Of a stretch of 64,000 nt of DNA, positions 40,637 to 49,425 are shown piece after piece. A program made the translations under genes and the position numbers. The stretch's first letter is position 1; every line of letters begins with the position of its first letter. The DNA comes from Actinomycetospora sp. TBRC 11914. GTDB lineage: Bacteria; Actinomycetota; Actinomycetes; Mycobacteriales; Pseudonocardiaceae. The notes under the pieces were generated by a model. It was not told the origin of the DNA, ran no database searches, and was given only the letters and a program-made list of their open reading frames with translations. The stretch is from the NCBI RefSeq assembly GCF_012933465.1, contig NZ_JABBND010000001.1, positions 496,001 through 560,000 on the forward strand. Reading direction: 5' to 3'.

Positions 40637-41074
40637 CTAGTCGACGCCCGTCGCGCCGTCCTCCAGCAGCCGTTCCCCGATGCGCTGCGCGACGGATGCC
40701 GCCTCGTCCGTGTCGCGGTAGGGGTGACGGGGTCCGAGGAAGAACCGCAACCCGTCCTTGGGGCGGCGGGGGATGACGTGCAGGTGCAGGTGGGGCACCG
40801 ACTGGCTCACCACGTTGTTGACGAGCACCAGCGACCCGGGCGCGTCCATCGCGGACTCCACCGCCCGCTCGAGCCGCTGCGCGAGGGTGGAGAAGTGCGT
40901 CACGCGCCCGGTCGGCAGGTCGGCGAGCGTCGTCACGTGGAGGCGCGGGACGAGCAGCACATGGCCCGGGAACACCGGCTTGGCGTCCAGGAAGGCGACC
41001 GTCTCGTCGTCGGTGTGCACGACGTGGGCCGAGGCCGACCCGTCGATGATCGCGCAGAACGCACAGGGCTTCAC
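40637..41074 (-). CDS. HIT-family nucleotide hydrolase
   Basis: Protein of 145 residues with the Hint-branch HIT fold: CAFCAIIDGSASAHVVHTDD, FLDAKPVFPGHVLLVPRLHV and the catalytic triad PHLHLHVIPR. It hydrolyses or transfers AMP from purine nucleoside phosphoramidates or dinucleotides; substrate unspecified. The CxxC at the N-terminus is typical of zinc-binding HIT proteins. The start is GTG 41074. It is divergent from the amidotransferase gene across about 36 bp. Confidence 0.9.
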   Translation of the reverse strand: MKPCAFCAIIDGSASAHVVHTDDETVAFLDAKPVFPGHVLLVPRLHVTTLADLPTGRVTHFSTLAQRLERAVESAMDAPGSLVLVNNVVSQSVPHLHLHVIPRRPKDGLRFFLGPRHPYRDTDEAASVAQRIGERLLEDGATGVD

Positions 41075-41110
41075 CGGACGAAGTCCACCATCCTGTGCGT
41101 TGTGCCTGAC

Positions 41111-41836
41111 ATGGACTCCCCGACGATGCTGGTGATCGGTCACGAGGTGACGCCCGAGGTGGTGCTGGTCCAGGCCGGGACACTCGGCTCCTGGGCGGCG
41201 CGGCACGGCGTGCGCCTCGTGCCGGCCGTCGCGGGCGGTGACCTGCCCGACCCGGCGGGGTTCGACGCGGTCGCCGTGCTCGGCTCCGCCCAGGGCGCGT
41301 GGGACGACGCCGTGCCCTGGCTCGCCGACGAGATCACCTACCTGGAGCGGGCGATCGCCGCCGACGTGCCGATCCTGGGCATCTGCTTCGGCGGGCAGCT
41401 CCTCGCCCGGGTCCTCGGCGGCACCGCGCACCGCGCCGACGGCCACCACGAGAACGGCTGGCGCACCATCGCCACCGAGGCCCCCGACGTGATCGTCGAG
41501 GGACCCTGGATGGAGTTCCACTTCGACACCTTCACCGCCCCGCCGACCGCCGAGGTCCTCGCCCGCTCCGAGCGCTGCGACCAGGCCTTCCGCCAGGGCT
41601 GCCACCTTGGGGTCCAGTTCCACCCCGAGATCACGCCGGCCGAGTTCGAGACCTGGGTGTCGCGCTGGACCGGCACCACGATCGAGGACCGGTTCGGGGA
41701 GCTCGGCATCACGACCGAGGGGCTGCGCGCCGAGACCGCTACGCGCGCCGAGACCTCGCGGCTGGCCTCGTGGCGGCTGTTCGACGACTTCGGCCGTCGC
41801 GCCGGGCTCCTGCGCCGGGAGGCGGGCGCGGCATGA
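41111..41836 (+). CDS. class I glutamine amidotransferase-like protein
   Basis: Protein of 241 residues with a GATase1 triad: nucleophile Cys in ILGICFGGQLLARVLGG, His and Glu in GVQFHPEITPAEFE. It is a stand-alone domain like the GMP-synthase-related amidotransferases that act as gamma-glutamyl hydrolases or detoxifying enzymes; no synthetase partner domain is present. ATG 41111. The stop overlaps the next start by ATGA, so it is coupled to the luciferase-like gene. Confidence 0.88.
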   Translation: MDSPTMLVIGHEVTPEVVLVQAGTLGSWAARHGVRLVPAVAGGDLPDPAGFDAVAVLGSAQGAWDDAVPWLADEITYLERAIAADVPILGICFGGQLLARVLGGTAHRADGHHENGWRTIATEAPDVIVEGPWMEFHFDTFTAPPTAEVLARSERCDQAFRQGCHLGVQFHPEITPAEFETWVSRWTGTTIEDRFGELGITTEGLRAETATRAETSRLASWRLFDDFGRRAGLLRREAGAA

Positions 41837-42741
41837 GCGACCTCAAGGTCCGGATCGGCCTCGGGGCCGGGCTCGCCCTGGCCGACCCCCTCGCGGACAC
41901 CCGCGCCCTCGTCGACGGGTGCGAGCGGCGCGGCATCGACTCGCTGTGGTTCCCCGACCGGATCGCCTCCGACGCCGTCGAGCCCCTCACCGCGATGGGC
42001 TGGGCCGCGGGCCGCACCGAGCACCTGAAGCTCGGCACCGGCGTCGTCGTACTGCCCGGCCGCAACCCCGCCGTCGTCGCCCACCAGCTCGCCTCCCTGG
42101 CCGCGCTCGCCCCGAGGCGCATCCTGCCGTCGTTCGGGCTGCAGCCCGCGACGCGCTCGGAGCGCACCGCCTACCCGGTGCCCGGTCCGCGCGCCGCGGT
42201 GTTCGAGGAGGCGCTCGTCGTGGTCCGGCGCCTGCTCACCGAGGAGGTCGTCACCCACCACGGGCGGTTCTTCACCCTCGACGCGGCCTCGGTCGGCCCG
42301 CGGCCGGCCAAGCCCCTCGACCTGTGGCTCGGCGGGCTCGTCCCCGCCGCCCTCGAGCGGGTGGGGCGCCTCGCCGACGGCTGGCTCGCCTCGTTCGTCA
42401 CCCCCGCGGAGGCCGCCGCGGCCCGCGCGGTGATCGCCGGGGCCGCCGACGCCGCCGGCCGCGAGGTCGAGGAGGACCACTACGGCACGAACCTGCTGGT
42501 CCTGCCGCCGGAGGCGACCGACGACGACGTCGAGCAGGCCTACGCGACGACGTCCCGACGCCGGCCCGAGGTCGACCCCGCGACGCTGATCGCCCGGGAC
42601 TGGGCGCAGGCGCGCCGGCTGGTCGGCGAGTTCGTCGAGGGCGGGATCACGAAGTTCGTAGTGCGCCCCGCCATCGCCCCGCCCCGCTGGGAGGACTTCC
42701 TCGACGCCTTCGACGCCGAACTGGTCCCGCTGCAGACCTAG
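41833..42741 (+). CDS. LLM-class flavin/F420-dependent oxidoreductase
   Basis: Protein of 302 residues with the bacterial luciferase-like TIM barrel: RGIDSLWFPDRIASDAVEPL, EHLKLGTGVVVLPGRNPAVVA, and the PLDLWLGGLVPAALERVGRLADGW strand/phosphate region. In F420-rich actinobacteria such enzymes usually use F420, but FMN cannot be excluded. It starts at ATG 41833 within the stop of the amidotransferase gene (ATGA), so the pair is functionally linked in an unknown pathway. Confidence 0.9.
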   Translation: MSDLKVRIGLGAGLALADPLADTRALVDGCERRGIDSLWFPDRIASDAVEPLTAMGWAAGRTEHLKLGTGVVVLPGRNPAVVAHQLASLAALAPRRILPSFGLQPATRSERTAYPVPGPRAAVFEEALVVVRRLLTEEVVTHHGRFFTLDAASVGPRPAKPLDLWLGGLVPAALERVGRLADGWLASFVTPAEAAAARAVIAGAADAAGREVEEDHYGTNLLVLPPEATDDDVEQAYATTSRRRPEVDPATLIARDWAQARRLVGEFVEGGITKFVVRPAIAPPRWEDFLDAFDAELVPLQT

Positions 42742-42862
42742 CGGGCGCGTCCCCCACGGGCGCGACCCTCGTCGTCGCGTCCGTGGCGCTCGGATCCGTT
42801 GCGTCGTTCTCGGCCGAATACGCGACCGGCCGAAGGGCCCGGCGTCGGTCCCGCACCATCAC

Positions 42863-43066
42863 TCACGCTGCACCAGAGAGAGCGTAGAGCGCCTCGACGC
42901 ATGCGGTTGCCGCGCGGGAGTGCGCCGCGCAGTGAGCGTGATGGTCGGCGTGTGCCCCGCACGCGGCGGCGCTGGCCGTGCACGCTGAGATCGCAGCTGT
43001 CGAGCTCGTGACGCGACCTTGGTACGCGGGCCACCGCACCGGAAGGTGCCGAACGTCCCTCGTCAC
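42863..43066 (-). pseudogene. remnant of four-helix copper-binding (Csp/DUF326-like) protein
   Basis: The minus strand encodes SSTAAISACTASAAACGAH and then ADHHAHCAAHSRAATACVEAL before a stop. The CGAHADHHxHC block followed by CxxxxA is the C-terminal signature of DUF326 four-helix-bundle copper-storage proteins, which have many more Cys. Here several expected Cys are other residues and the N-terminal helices are missing. I read it as a truncated, decayed copy. The rest of the 42742-43151 gap has no supported gene. Confidence 0.35.
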
Positions 43067-43151
43067 TCGTCGACCCCGGCTCGTCGACGACTCGTTCCGG
43101 GGGTGGTGCGGGGCGGTCGCCGCGTGATCCGGGTGTCGGGGCGAAACCTCG

Positions 43152-44039
43152 TCAGAATCCTGAGCCTGATCCGGCGGACGCGCTCGCGCTCTCCTCCCCT
43201 CCGAGAGCCTGGTTCAGGATCACAATGTCGATCAGGAAGTATGGCAAGTCGTGTCTACCCCGATAGTCCTGCACTATCGATGAAACACCTGACAGTTCAG
43301 GCAATGCACAGTTCACGCGGGTCTGAGTGGTCAGTCTGTATCCCCATGCCTTCTCAGCCACCACTGCGCTACACAGGTGTTCGGCGCGACTCAGCGGAAT
43401 ATCCGTCATCTCCCGCGACACTGCCCGGAGAGTTTCGTCGTATTTCTCGAAGTCGTGCCTCCGGATGAAACCAGATATGTGGCGGCCAACAGCCCGCATG
43501 ATGTTGACGTCGCGGTCGTGGGCAATCGACACGTCCAGCTGGATTTGGATCAGGAGCCGCCACAGCCGTTGCTCGATGGCTCGGCATTCGGCGTAGGTGT
43601 CTGGTTCGAGGAGCGTAGCGAATGCTTCGAGGTTGCTGCGGAGGTCGTCGAGGTGGAGCTTGAAGATCTCAATGAACTCAGGCATGCGCGACTCATTGGC
43701 CTCGCGCACCGAGGGTCCGATGCGAATGTAGAACAATCGCATCGCAGCAACGTAGCAGGCAGCGAACCTGCCCGAGAGGGCATGATACGACGCATGCCAT
43801 CGCCTTCGGATCTCGATTCTGGTCAAGACATTGATGACCAAGGCCGCGACGGCGATGTCGAGAAACAACCCGGCGACACCGGCCCACAAGTTCGCTTCCA
43901 GATCCCGCCCGAACCGGAACAGACCCACAATTGCCACCGCAACAGCGAGCACCAGAGCGACGACACCCGCAACCATCGTCACTCGCGTCGTTAGCCTGTG
44001 CACCTTCTGCCCAAGTAGTTGCGCTGACCGGGAACACAC
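43152..44039 (-). CDS. two-helix membrane protein, unknown, low G+C
   Basis: Protein of 295 residues. Two N-terminal membrane helices (VTMVAGVVALVLAVAVAIVG and ANLWAGVAGLFLDIAVAALVINVLTR) precede a mostly helical, charged cytoplasmic domain of about 210 residues containing HYALSGRFAACYVAAMR-like helices and LRSNLEAFATLLEPDTYAEC. I do not recognise the family. Base composition and codon use are distinctly less G+C-biased than the neighbours, suggesting recent transfer. Possible starts are GTG 44039 or a downstream GTG/ATG closer to helix 1. Membrane-linked effectors of defence or signalling can look like this, but nothing here proves it. Confidence 0.7.
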   Translation of the reverse strand: MCSRSAQLLGQKVHRLTTRVTMVAGVVALVLAVAVAIVGLFRFGRDLEANLWAGVAGLFLDIAVAALVINVLTRIEIRRRWHASYHALSGRFAACYVAAMRLFYIRIGPSVREANESRMPEFIEIFKLHLDDLRSNLEAFATLLEPDTYAECRAIEQRLWRLLIQIQLDVSIAHDRDVNIMRAVGRHISGFIRRHDFEKYDETLRAVSREMTDIPLSRAEHLCSAVVAEKAWGYRLTTQTRVNCALPELSGVSSIVQDYRGRHDLPYFLIDIVILNQALGGEESASASAGSGSGF

Positions 44040-44066
44040 TACGTCTCGGTCTTGCCGCGAGCTACG

Positions 44067-44252
44067 TCACATCGCGGCCCGATCGGTGCGGCGTGGCGGC
44101 CCCGTCACCATGGTCACGACGATCGCAGCGGCATCTCGGGCCGCCGCGCGCACCGCCGTGTCGCCCTCGTCCGCGATCTCGTCCCGGACATCCGGAGCCG
44201 CGGCCCGGGCCGTCGCGGCGGCGTGCTCGGCACCGGGATGTCCGCTCAGCAA
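44067..44252 (-). CDS. possible small ORF or gene fragment (61 aa)
   Basis: A frame from TTG 44252 to TGA 44067 has strongly G/C-biased third positions and an Ala/Arg/Asp-rich helical product (EHAAATARAAAPDVRDEIAD, then AVRAAARDAAAIVVTMVTG). The frame stays open much further upstream without homology and would overlap the opposite-strand gene at 44361. It may be the tail of a larger lost gene. The 44040-44360 gap has no other supported feature. Confidence 0.25.
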   Translation of the reverse strand: MLSGHPGAEHAAATARAAAPDVRDEIADEGDTAVRAAARDAAAIVVTMVTGPPRRTDRAAM

Positions 44253-44360
44253 CCGAATCGGTCGCCTCGCCGGTAACAGGCCAGCGTCGACTTCAGAGTG
44301 AACTCCTGCCGGGCGAGCGAAAGACCTATCCTCGAAGCGAGCGCTCAGGAGGGAGGTCTC

Positions 44361-44729
44361 ATGACCGATACGGCCTCGGGCTCCATCGAACGGTGGTGGG
44401 GCCTTCTCACCGATCTCGATCGGCAACGGGTGCAGGAGTTCCGTCCCTATCGGTGCCTCCCAGGTGACCTGGCCCAGTCGTGCAGCAAGTTCGTCGGCGT
44501 CGCCGTGGCCACCACGCACAGCGACGACGTGTTGGAGATGCCCCGCGAGCTCGTCGAGTTCCTCGACACCCTGGTGGGAACCACGCCGTCCCGGCTCCTG
44601 GATCCGCCGGCGCGGTGGCCACGTCGAGGACGCCGCAGCAACCACGGGGAGCCGTTGGTGCGAGACGCCCGATCACGACGCCGAGCCGTGGCCTGCAGTC
44701 GGTCACCGGTCCCGATGCAGGATCCCTAG
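44361..44729 (+). CDS. small hypothetical protein, C-terminus suspect
   Basis: ATG 44361 is preceded by AGGAGGGAGG, one of the strongest ribosome binding sites in the window. Residues 1-75 look like a genuine acidic/hydrophobic protein (SIERWWGLLTDLDRQRVQEF; EMPRELVEFLDTLV). The remaining 45 residues are Arg/Pro-rich and look like translation of a wrong frame, so a frameshift or recombination end near 44590 is likely. No family recognised. It lies between the low-G+C gene and a glycosyltransferase. Confidence 0.6.
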   Translation: MTDTASGSIERWWGLLTDLDRQRVQEFRPYRCLPGDLAQSCSKFVGVAVATTHSDDVLEMPRELVEFLDTLVGTTPSRLLDPPARWPRRGRRSNHGEPLVRDARSRRRAVACSRSPVPMQDP

Positions 44730-44866
44730 GTTGCTCTCGCCGGCCGGCCGTGATCTCCCAGGCCTCGCCGACAAAGCCACAGCTTCTGCGGGGGCGTGGC
44801 CGACGCACAGGCGGCGCACAGGCCCGGCCCACCCGGTGATCACGGGTCGCGCCGACCCTCGGCGTC

Positions 44867-46987
44867 ATGAGCCTGTTGACCGGTCGGCGACCCACGCCTC
44901 CGACCCCCGACCCGCCGACCGCGCCGGCTCCCCCCGCCGCGTCCGGCGGCGGTCGGACCGCGCGCTGGTACGCGCCGGCGCTCGGGGTGCTGCTGGTCGC
45001 GACCGCGGTGCTCTACCTGGTCGACCTGTCGGCGTCGGGCTGGGGCAACGCCTTCTACGCGGCGGCCGCGCAGGCCGGCGGGCAGAGCTGGAAGGCCTGG
45101 TTCTTCGGCGCCTCCGACGCGCCCGCCTCGATCATGGTGGACAAGCCGCCGGCCTCGCTGTGGGTGATGGGGCTGTCGGTCCGGCTCTTCGGGCTCTCGT
45201 CGTGGTCGGTCCTGGTGCCGCAGGCGCTCATGGGCGTCGGGGCCGTGGGGCTGCTCGCCGCTGCGGTGAAGCGCTGGTCCGGCCCGGCGGCGGGCCTGCT
45301 CGCGGGCGCCGCGCTGGCGGTCACGCCGGTCGCGACGCTGATGTTCCGGTTCGACAACCCCGACGCGCTGCTCTGCCTGCTGCTGGTCGCCGGGGCGTAC
45401 ACGATGGTGCGCTCGGTCGACGCGGCGTCGACGCGGGCCTCGACGTGGTGGCTGGTGCTCGCGGCCGCGCTGGTCGGGACCGGGTTCCTGACGAAGTCGC
45501 TGCAGGCCTTCCTCGTGCTGCCGGCGTTCCTGGCGCTGCACCTGGTCGCCGGGCCGGGCACGTGGCGCCGGCGGCTGCTCGCCCTGCTGCCCGCCACGGG
45601 CGCCCTGCTCGTGTCGGCCGGCTGGTGGGTCGCGGTCGTGCAGCTGTGGCCCGCGTCGTCGCGGCCCTACGTCGGCGGGTCGCAGACCAACAACGTCCTC
45701 GAGCTGGCGTTCGGCTACAACGGCGTCGGCCGGCTCACCGGTGACGAGACCGGCCAGCTCGGGGGCGGTCGTCCCGGTGGGGGCGGCTTCGGTGGCGCCC
45801 CGGGCGGTGTCGGCGGCGGGCCCGGCGCGGGGTTCGCCGGCGGTGCTCCACCCGGAGGCATGGGCGGGGGCGGGATCGGTGGTGCCACGTCCACGGACTC
45901 GTGGTCGGCACTGTTCACCGGCTCGATGGCGACCCAGGTGTCGTGGCTGCTGCCGGCCGCGCTGGTCCTGGGCGTGGCGCTGCTGGTGCTCGTCGGGCGC
46001 GGGGTGCGGACCGACCGACGCCGGGCGGGCGTGCTCCTGTGGGGCGGCTCGCTGCTGGTCACCGCCGGGGTCTTCAGCCTCGCGGCCGGGATCATCCATC
46101 CCTACTACGCGATCGCCCTCGCCCCGTGGATCGCCGCCCTGGCCGCCGTCGGGACCGTCGAGCTCTGGCGGGCCCGCTGGGTGACCTGGCCGCGGTGGGT
46201 GCTCGCGGCCGTCGTCGTCGTGACCGCGGTGTGGTCCTGGTGGCTGCTGCGGGAGACGCCGTCGTTCGTGCCGTGGCTGCGGGTGGTCGTGCTCGTGGTC
46301 GGCGTCCTGGCGGCGGTCGGGCTCGTGCTCGCCCCGCGGGTGCGGTCCCGGGTGCTGACCACCGGGGTCCTGGCGGCGGCGCTCGTCGGGGCGCTCGGCG
46401 GGCCGACGGCCTATGCCGTGCAGACCGCGGGCAGCGCCCACACCGAGGTCATCCCGACGGCGGGTCCCTCCTCCGGCTTCGGCGGGTTCGGGGCCCACGG
46501 CGGGCGCGGGGGGCAGGGGACCGGCCCGGGTGGCCACGGGTTCGGCCCCGGTACGGGCGGCTCGGCCCCGGCCGGTGTCCAGAACGGCGCCGGTCCGGGC
46601 GGCCGGGGTGGCGCCATGACGCTCCTGCAGGCCTCCGACCCGTCGGCGGCGCTGACCGCGTTCCTGCAGGCCGGCGCGGCGGGGCACACCTGGGTGGCGG
46701 CCACCGTCGGGTCGATGCCCGCGGCCGGCTACCAGCTGGCGAGCGGGTCGCCGGTGATGCCGCTCGGCGGGTTCAACGGGACCGACCCCTCACCGACGCT
46801 CGCGCAGTTCCAGGCGCTCGTCGCCTCCGGCCAGGTGCACTACTTCCTGGGCGAGGGCCTCTCCGAGGTCCCCGACACCGGCGGCAGCGACGACACGGTG
46901 CAGATCACGGCCTGGGTGAAGGCGCACTTCACCGCGACGACGGTCGGCGGGACGACGGTCTACGACCTGACCCAGCCCCGGTCCTGA
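44867..46987 (+). CDS. ArnT-like GT39-family glycosyltransferase
   Basis: Protein of 706 residues with about 12 membrane helices. The family motif MVDKPPASLWVMGLSVRLFG and the first external loop with GWGNAFYAAAAQAGG match polyprenyl-phosphate mannosyl/arabinosyltransferases of the ArnT/PMT superfamily. A Gly-rich insertion (about 293-340) lies in an external loop, a second Gly-rich linker comes after the last helix (about 530-585), and a soluble C-terminal domain ends the protein. It probably glycosylates an envelope polymer or exported proteins. ATG 44867. Confidence 0.88.
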   Translation: MSLLTGRRPTPPTPDPPTAPAPPAASGGGRTARWYAPALGVLLVATAVLYLVDLSASGWGNAFYAAAAQAGGQSWKAWFFGASDAPASIMVDKPPASLWVMGLSVRLFGLSSWSVLVPQALMGVGAVGLLAAAVKRWSGPAAGLLAGAALAVTPVATLMFRFDNPDALLCLLLVAGAYTMVRSVDAASTRASTWWLVLAAALVGTGFLTKSLQAFLVLPAFLALHLVAGPGTWRRRLLALLPATGALLVSAGWWVAVVQLWPASSRPYVGGSQTNNVLELAFGYNGVGRLTGDETGQLGGGRPGGGGFGGAPGGVGGGPGAGFAGGAPPGGMGGGGIGGATSTDSWSALFTGSMATQVSWLLPAALVLGVALLVLVGRGVRTDRRRAGVLLWGGSLLVTAGVFSLAAGIIHPYYAIALAPWIAALAAVGTVELWRARWVTWPRWVLAAVVVVTAVWSWWLLRETPSFVPWLRVVVLVVGVLAAVGLVLAPRVRSRVLTTGVLAAALVGALGGPTAYAVQTAGSAHTEVIPTAGPSSGFGGFGAHGGRGGQGTGPGGHGFGPGTGGSAPAGVQNGAGPGGRGGAMTLLQASDPSAALTAFLQAGAAGHTWVAATVGSMPAAGYQLASGSPVMPLGGFNGTDPSPTLAQFQALVASGQVHYFLGEGLSEVPDTGGSDDTVQITAWVKAHFTATTVGGTTVYDLTQPRS

Positions 46988-47006
46988 GTCCCTGCCGTCG
47001 TCGGGA

Positions 47007-47426
47007 TCACCGACTGCCGAGGATCCGCGTCAGCGCGATCTCGATGACCACCCGCTCCGGGTTCGGCCGGGGCGTGCGGTAGCGGGCCGCGTAGCGGGCC
47101 TCGGCGTCGGCGACCGACGCCGGGTCCTCCCGCACGACCGCGATCCCCTCGAGCGTCGACCACCGCCCCCGGTCGACCTGGCTGACCGCGACCCGCGCCC
47201 CGCCGTCGGGCGAGCCCTCGGCCCGGCGGACGTTGGCGACCTTCTGGCTGCCGCGCCGGGTGATGACGCGGGCGGTCGCGGTGTCCAGGTCGAGCGTCAC
47301 CCCGACGGCCACCACGTGCGGGCTGCCGTCGCGGCGCAACGTCGTCAGCGTCCCGAGGTGGTACTCGCGCCAGAACTCCGCGAACTCCTCGCCGCGCGCG
47401 TGCAGGTCCTCTCCGGTGACGGCCAC
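47007..47426 (-). CDS. PPOX-class F420-dependent enzyme
   Basis: Protein of 139 residues, split beta-barrel: [20 protein letters not shown], then [40 protein letters not shown] and [16 protein letters not shown]. The order and spacing match F420-binding members of the PPOX superfamily (Rv1155-like). Start GTG 47426. It follows the glycosyltransferase in convergent orientation and is the third PPOX-fold protein in the window. Confidence 0.87.
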   Translation of the reverse strand: MAVTGEDLHARGEEFAEFWREYHLGTLTTLRRDGSPHVVAVGVTLDLDTATARVITRRGSQKVANVRRAEGSPDGGARVAVSQVDRGRWSTLEGIAVVREDPASVADAEARYAARYRTPRPNPERVVIEIALTRILGSR

Positions 47427-47448
47427 GGCGCGATCATGACAGGCGCCG

Positions 47449-48276
47449 TCAGGTGAACCAGTCCATGGCCGCGTTGAGGGCCGGGAGCAGCAGGGTCCGG
47501 GGAGCGAGGCGGCCGCCCGCGGCACTGAGCTGGTTCACCAGGCCCGGCACGACGCTGCGGTGGCCGGCCGCCATGGCGGTGACGGCGGACCCGGCGACGT
47601 CGTCGGCGTCCCCGACGGCGAGGTCGGGCGCCTTGTCGAACGCGTCGGTCCCGGCCGCGTCGGCGAACCCGGTGCGGGTCAGGCCCGGGCTCACGGTGGT
47701 CAGGCTGACCCCGGTGCCGGAGAGCTCGGCGTGCACCGCCTCCGAGAACGACTGCACGAACGCCTTGCTCGCCGCGTAGCTGGCCACCCCGGGCAGCGGC
47801 TGGAACGCGGTGATCGAGGAGACGTTGAGGATCGCCCCGGTCCGCCGGCTCGCGCGGGCCCGGTGCACGAGCGCGCCGACGGCGGCCACCGTCAGGTCGT
47901 GCAGCGCGAGGACGTTGAGCCGCACCAGACCGTCGAGCTGGGCCCGGCCGTCGTCGTCGGCGAGGTCCGCGACCCGGCCGGTGACCCCGTAGCCCGCGGC
48001 GTTGACCAGGCCGACGAGGCGCTCGTCGTCGAGCAGGAGCCGCCGGATGCCGTCGCGGCCCGCGTCGTCGCCGAGGTCGGCGGCGTGCACCTCGGAGGTC
48101 AGGCCGGAGGTCCCGCGCAGCTCCGCCGCGAGCTCGGTGAGGGCGTCCTCGCGGCGGGCGACGAGCTGTGTCGGGTAGCCGCGGGCGGCCAGGGCCCGGG
48201 CGATCGCGGCGCCGATCCCGGAGGAGGCGCCGGTGACGAGGACGTGGGCGTCAGGCCCGGGCGGCGGCAGTGGCAT
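47449..48276 (-). CDS. short-chain dehydrogenase/reductase
   Basis: Protein of 275 residues, classical SDR. It has TGASSGIG (cofactor), NAAG-equivalent [11 protein letters not shown], catalytic Ser in [10 protein letters not shown] and YxxxK in [17 protein letters not shown]. The cofactor preference is likely NADP, given Arg residues after the second strand (VARREDAL). Substrate unknown. The start is ATG 48276, leaving 20 bp to the upstream radical SAM stop. Confidence 0.9.
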   Translation of the reverse strand: MPLPPPGPDAHVLVTGASSGIGAAIARALAARGYPTQLVARREDALTELAAELRGTSGLTSEVHAADLGDDAGRDGIRRLLLDDERLVGLVNAAGYGVTGRVADLADDDGRAQLDGLVRLNVLALHDLTVAAVGALVHRARASRRTGAILNVSSITAFQPLPGVASYAASKAFVQSFSEAVHAELSGTGVSLTTVSPGLTRTGFADAAGTDAFDKAPDLAVGDADDVAGSAVTAMAAGHRSVVPGLVNQLSAAGGRLAPRTLLLPALNAAMDWFT

Positions 48277-48296
48277 GGGCCGTCTGTACCCCGACG

Positions 48297-49397
48297 TCAC
48301 GTCCAGTAGAGCAACCGCGCGTCGGGGAGCAGCTCCTCGACCAGGCCGGTGACGTGGGTGCGCAGCGCGGTCATGACGTCGTCGGGGTAGACGTGCTTCA
48401 CCGACCCGAAGCGGCCGCGCTTGGTCCGACGCTGCTCGGGGTCCATCTCGAGCCGGCTCGCCGGGTACCAGCCCTCGAGCACCTCCTTGCTGCCCGGCGT
48501 GAACCGGTGGGTGATGCACTCGACGGTGAGGTCGGTGCCCGACCCGCGGACGGCGTCGGCCACCTGGCCGAGCAGGTCCGCGTAGGCCTGCTCCCACCCC
48601 TCCTCGGGGATGATCGGCGCGAGGGTCACGCCGACCGGCCAGCCGGCGTGCGCGAGCGTCCCCAGTGCGGCGACGCGGGCCGCGACCGGATCGGTGCCGC
48701 CCTCGAACCGCGACCAGGGGCTCAGCGAGAACCGCAGCCGGGTGCGCCCGTGGTGGGGCAGGTCGAGCAGCGGGGCGACGTCGGCGAACTTGGTCGTGGC
48801 CCGTAGCTGCACCGGGCCCGGGAAGTCGTGGGTCCCGACGTGGCCGATCGCCGCGGCCAGGACCCCGGTGGCGGGCTCGATCCCCAGCGGGTCGGTGTAG
48901 CAGGACGCCTCGAACGTGGTGCCCTCGTGGGCGCGGGCCTCGTTCGTGGACGTGACGTGGCCCTGCCCGACGTGGCCGTCGAGGGTGGCGAGGATGCGCT
49001 CGAGGTCGGCGTACACCCGCGTGATCGGCGGGCCGCCCAGCGACCCGGCGAGGTAGCAGTACTGGCAGTGCGCCGGGCAGCCCCGCGCCAGGTCCACGCG
49101 CCAGTCCGCGCTCGGCGGGATCGGGTCGAGCGTCCGCGCGGACTCCGGGCTCACGACGACGGCGAGGGTCGCCTTGGCCCGGGTGTACGTCTCCCGCTCG
49201 GTCTCGCCGCGCACCCCGGTGACCCGGTCGCCGCGCAGCAGCTCGATGTCGGTGGTGCCGAGCGCCTCGCAGCGCCGGACGACCTCGGCCGCATGGGGGT
49301 GCTCCTGCGCGGAGCGGGTGACGCGGACGTGGCGCGGGACCCAGGGACGGTGCGGGCGGGCCTCGCGGCCGGGCGCGGGACGTGCGGGGGCGGCCAT
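48297..49397 (-). CDS. spore photoproduct lyase-family radical SAM protein
   Basis: Protein of 366 residues. The 4Fe-4S motif CPAHCQYCYL (CxxxCxxC) is set in the SPL-type context PPSADWRVDLARGCPAHCQY and LGGPPITRVYADLERIL, with ELLRGDRVTGV upstream. The architecture matches the actinobacterial SplB-like family (Rv2578c-type) rather than generic radical SAM enzymes. True SplB repairs 5-thyminyl-5,6-dihydrothymine in spore DNA; actinobacterial relatives have no proven role. The ATG/GTG start at 49397 gives a Pro/Arg-rich N-terminus. Confidence 0.85.
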   Translation of the reverse strand: MAAPARPAPGREARPHRPWVPRHVRVTRSAQEHPHAAEVVRRCEALGTTDIELLRGDRVTGVRGETERETYTRAKATLAVVVSPESARTLDPIPPSADWRVDLARGCPAHCQYCYLAGSLGGPPITRVYADLERILATLDGHVGQGHVTSTNEARAHEGTTFEASCYTDPLGIEPATGVLAAAIGHVGTHDFPGPVQLRATTKFADVAPLLDLPHHGRTRLRFSLSPWSRFEGGTDPVAARVAALGTLAHAGWPVGVTLAPIIPEEGWEQAYADLLGQVADAVRGSGTDLTVECITHRFTPGSKEVLEGWYPASRLEMDPEQRRTKRGRFGSVKHVYPDDVMTALRTHVTGLVEELLPDARLLYWT

Positions 49398-49425
49398 CGG
49401 GGCGGTTACCCGACGACGGCCGGCC

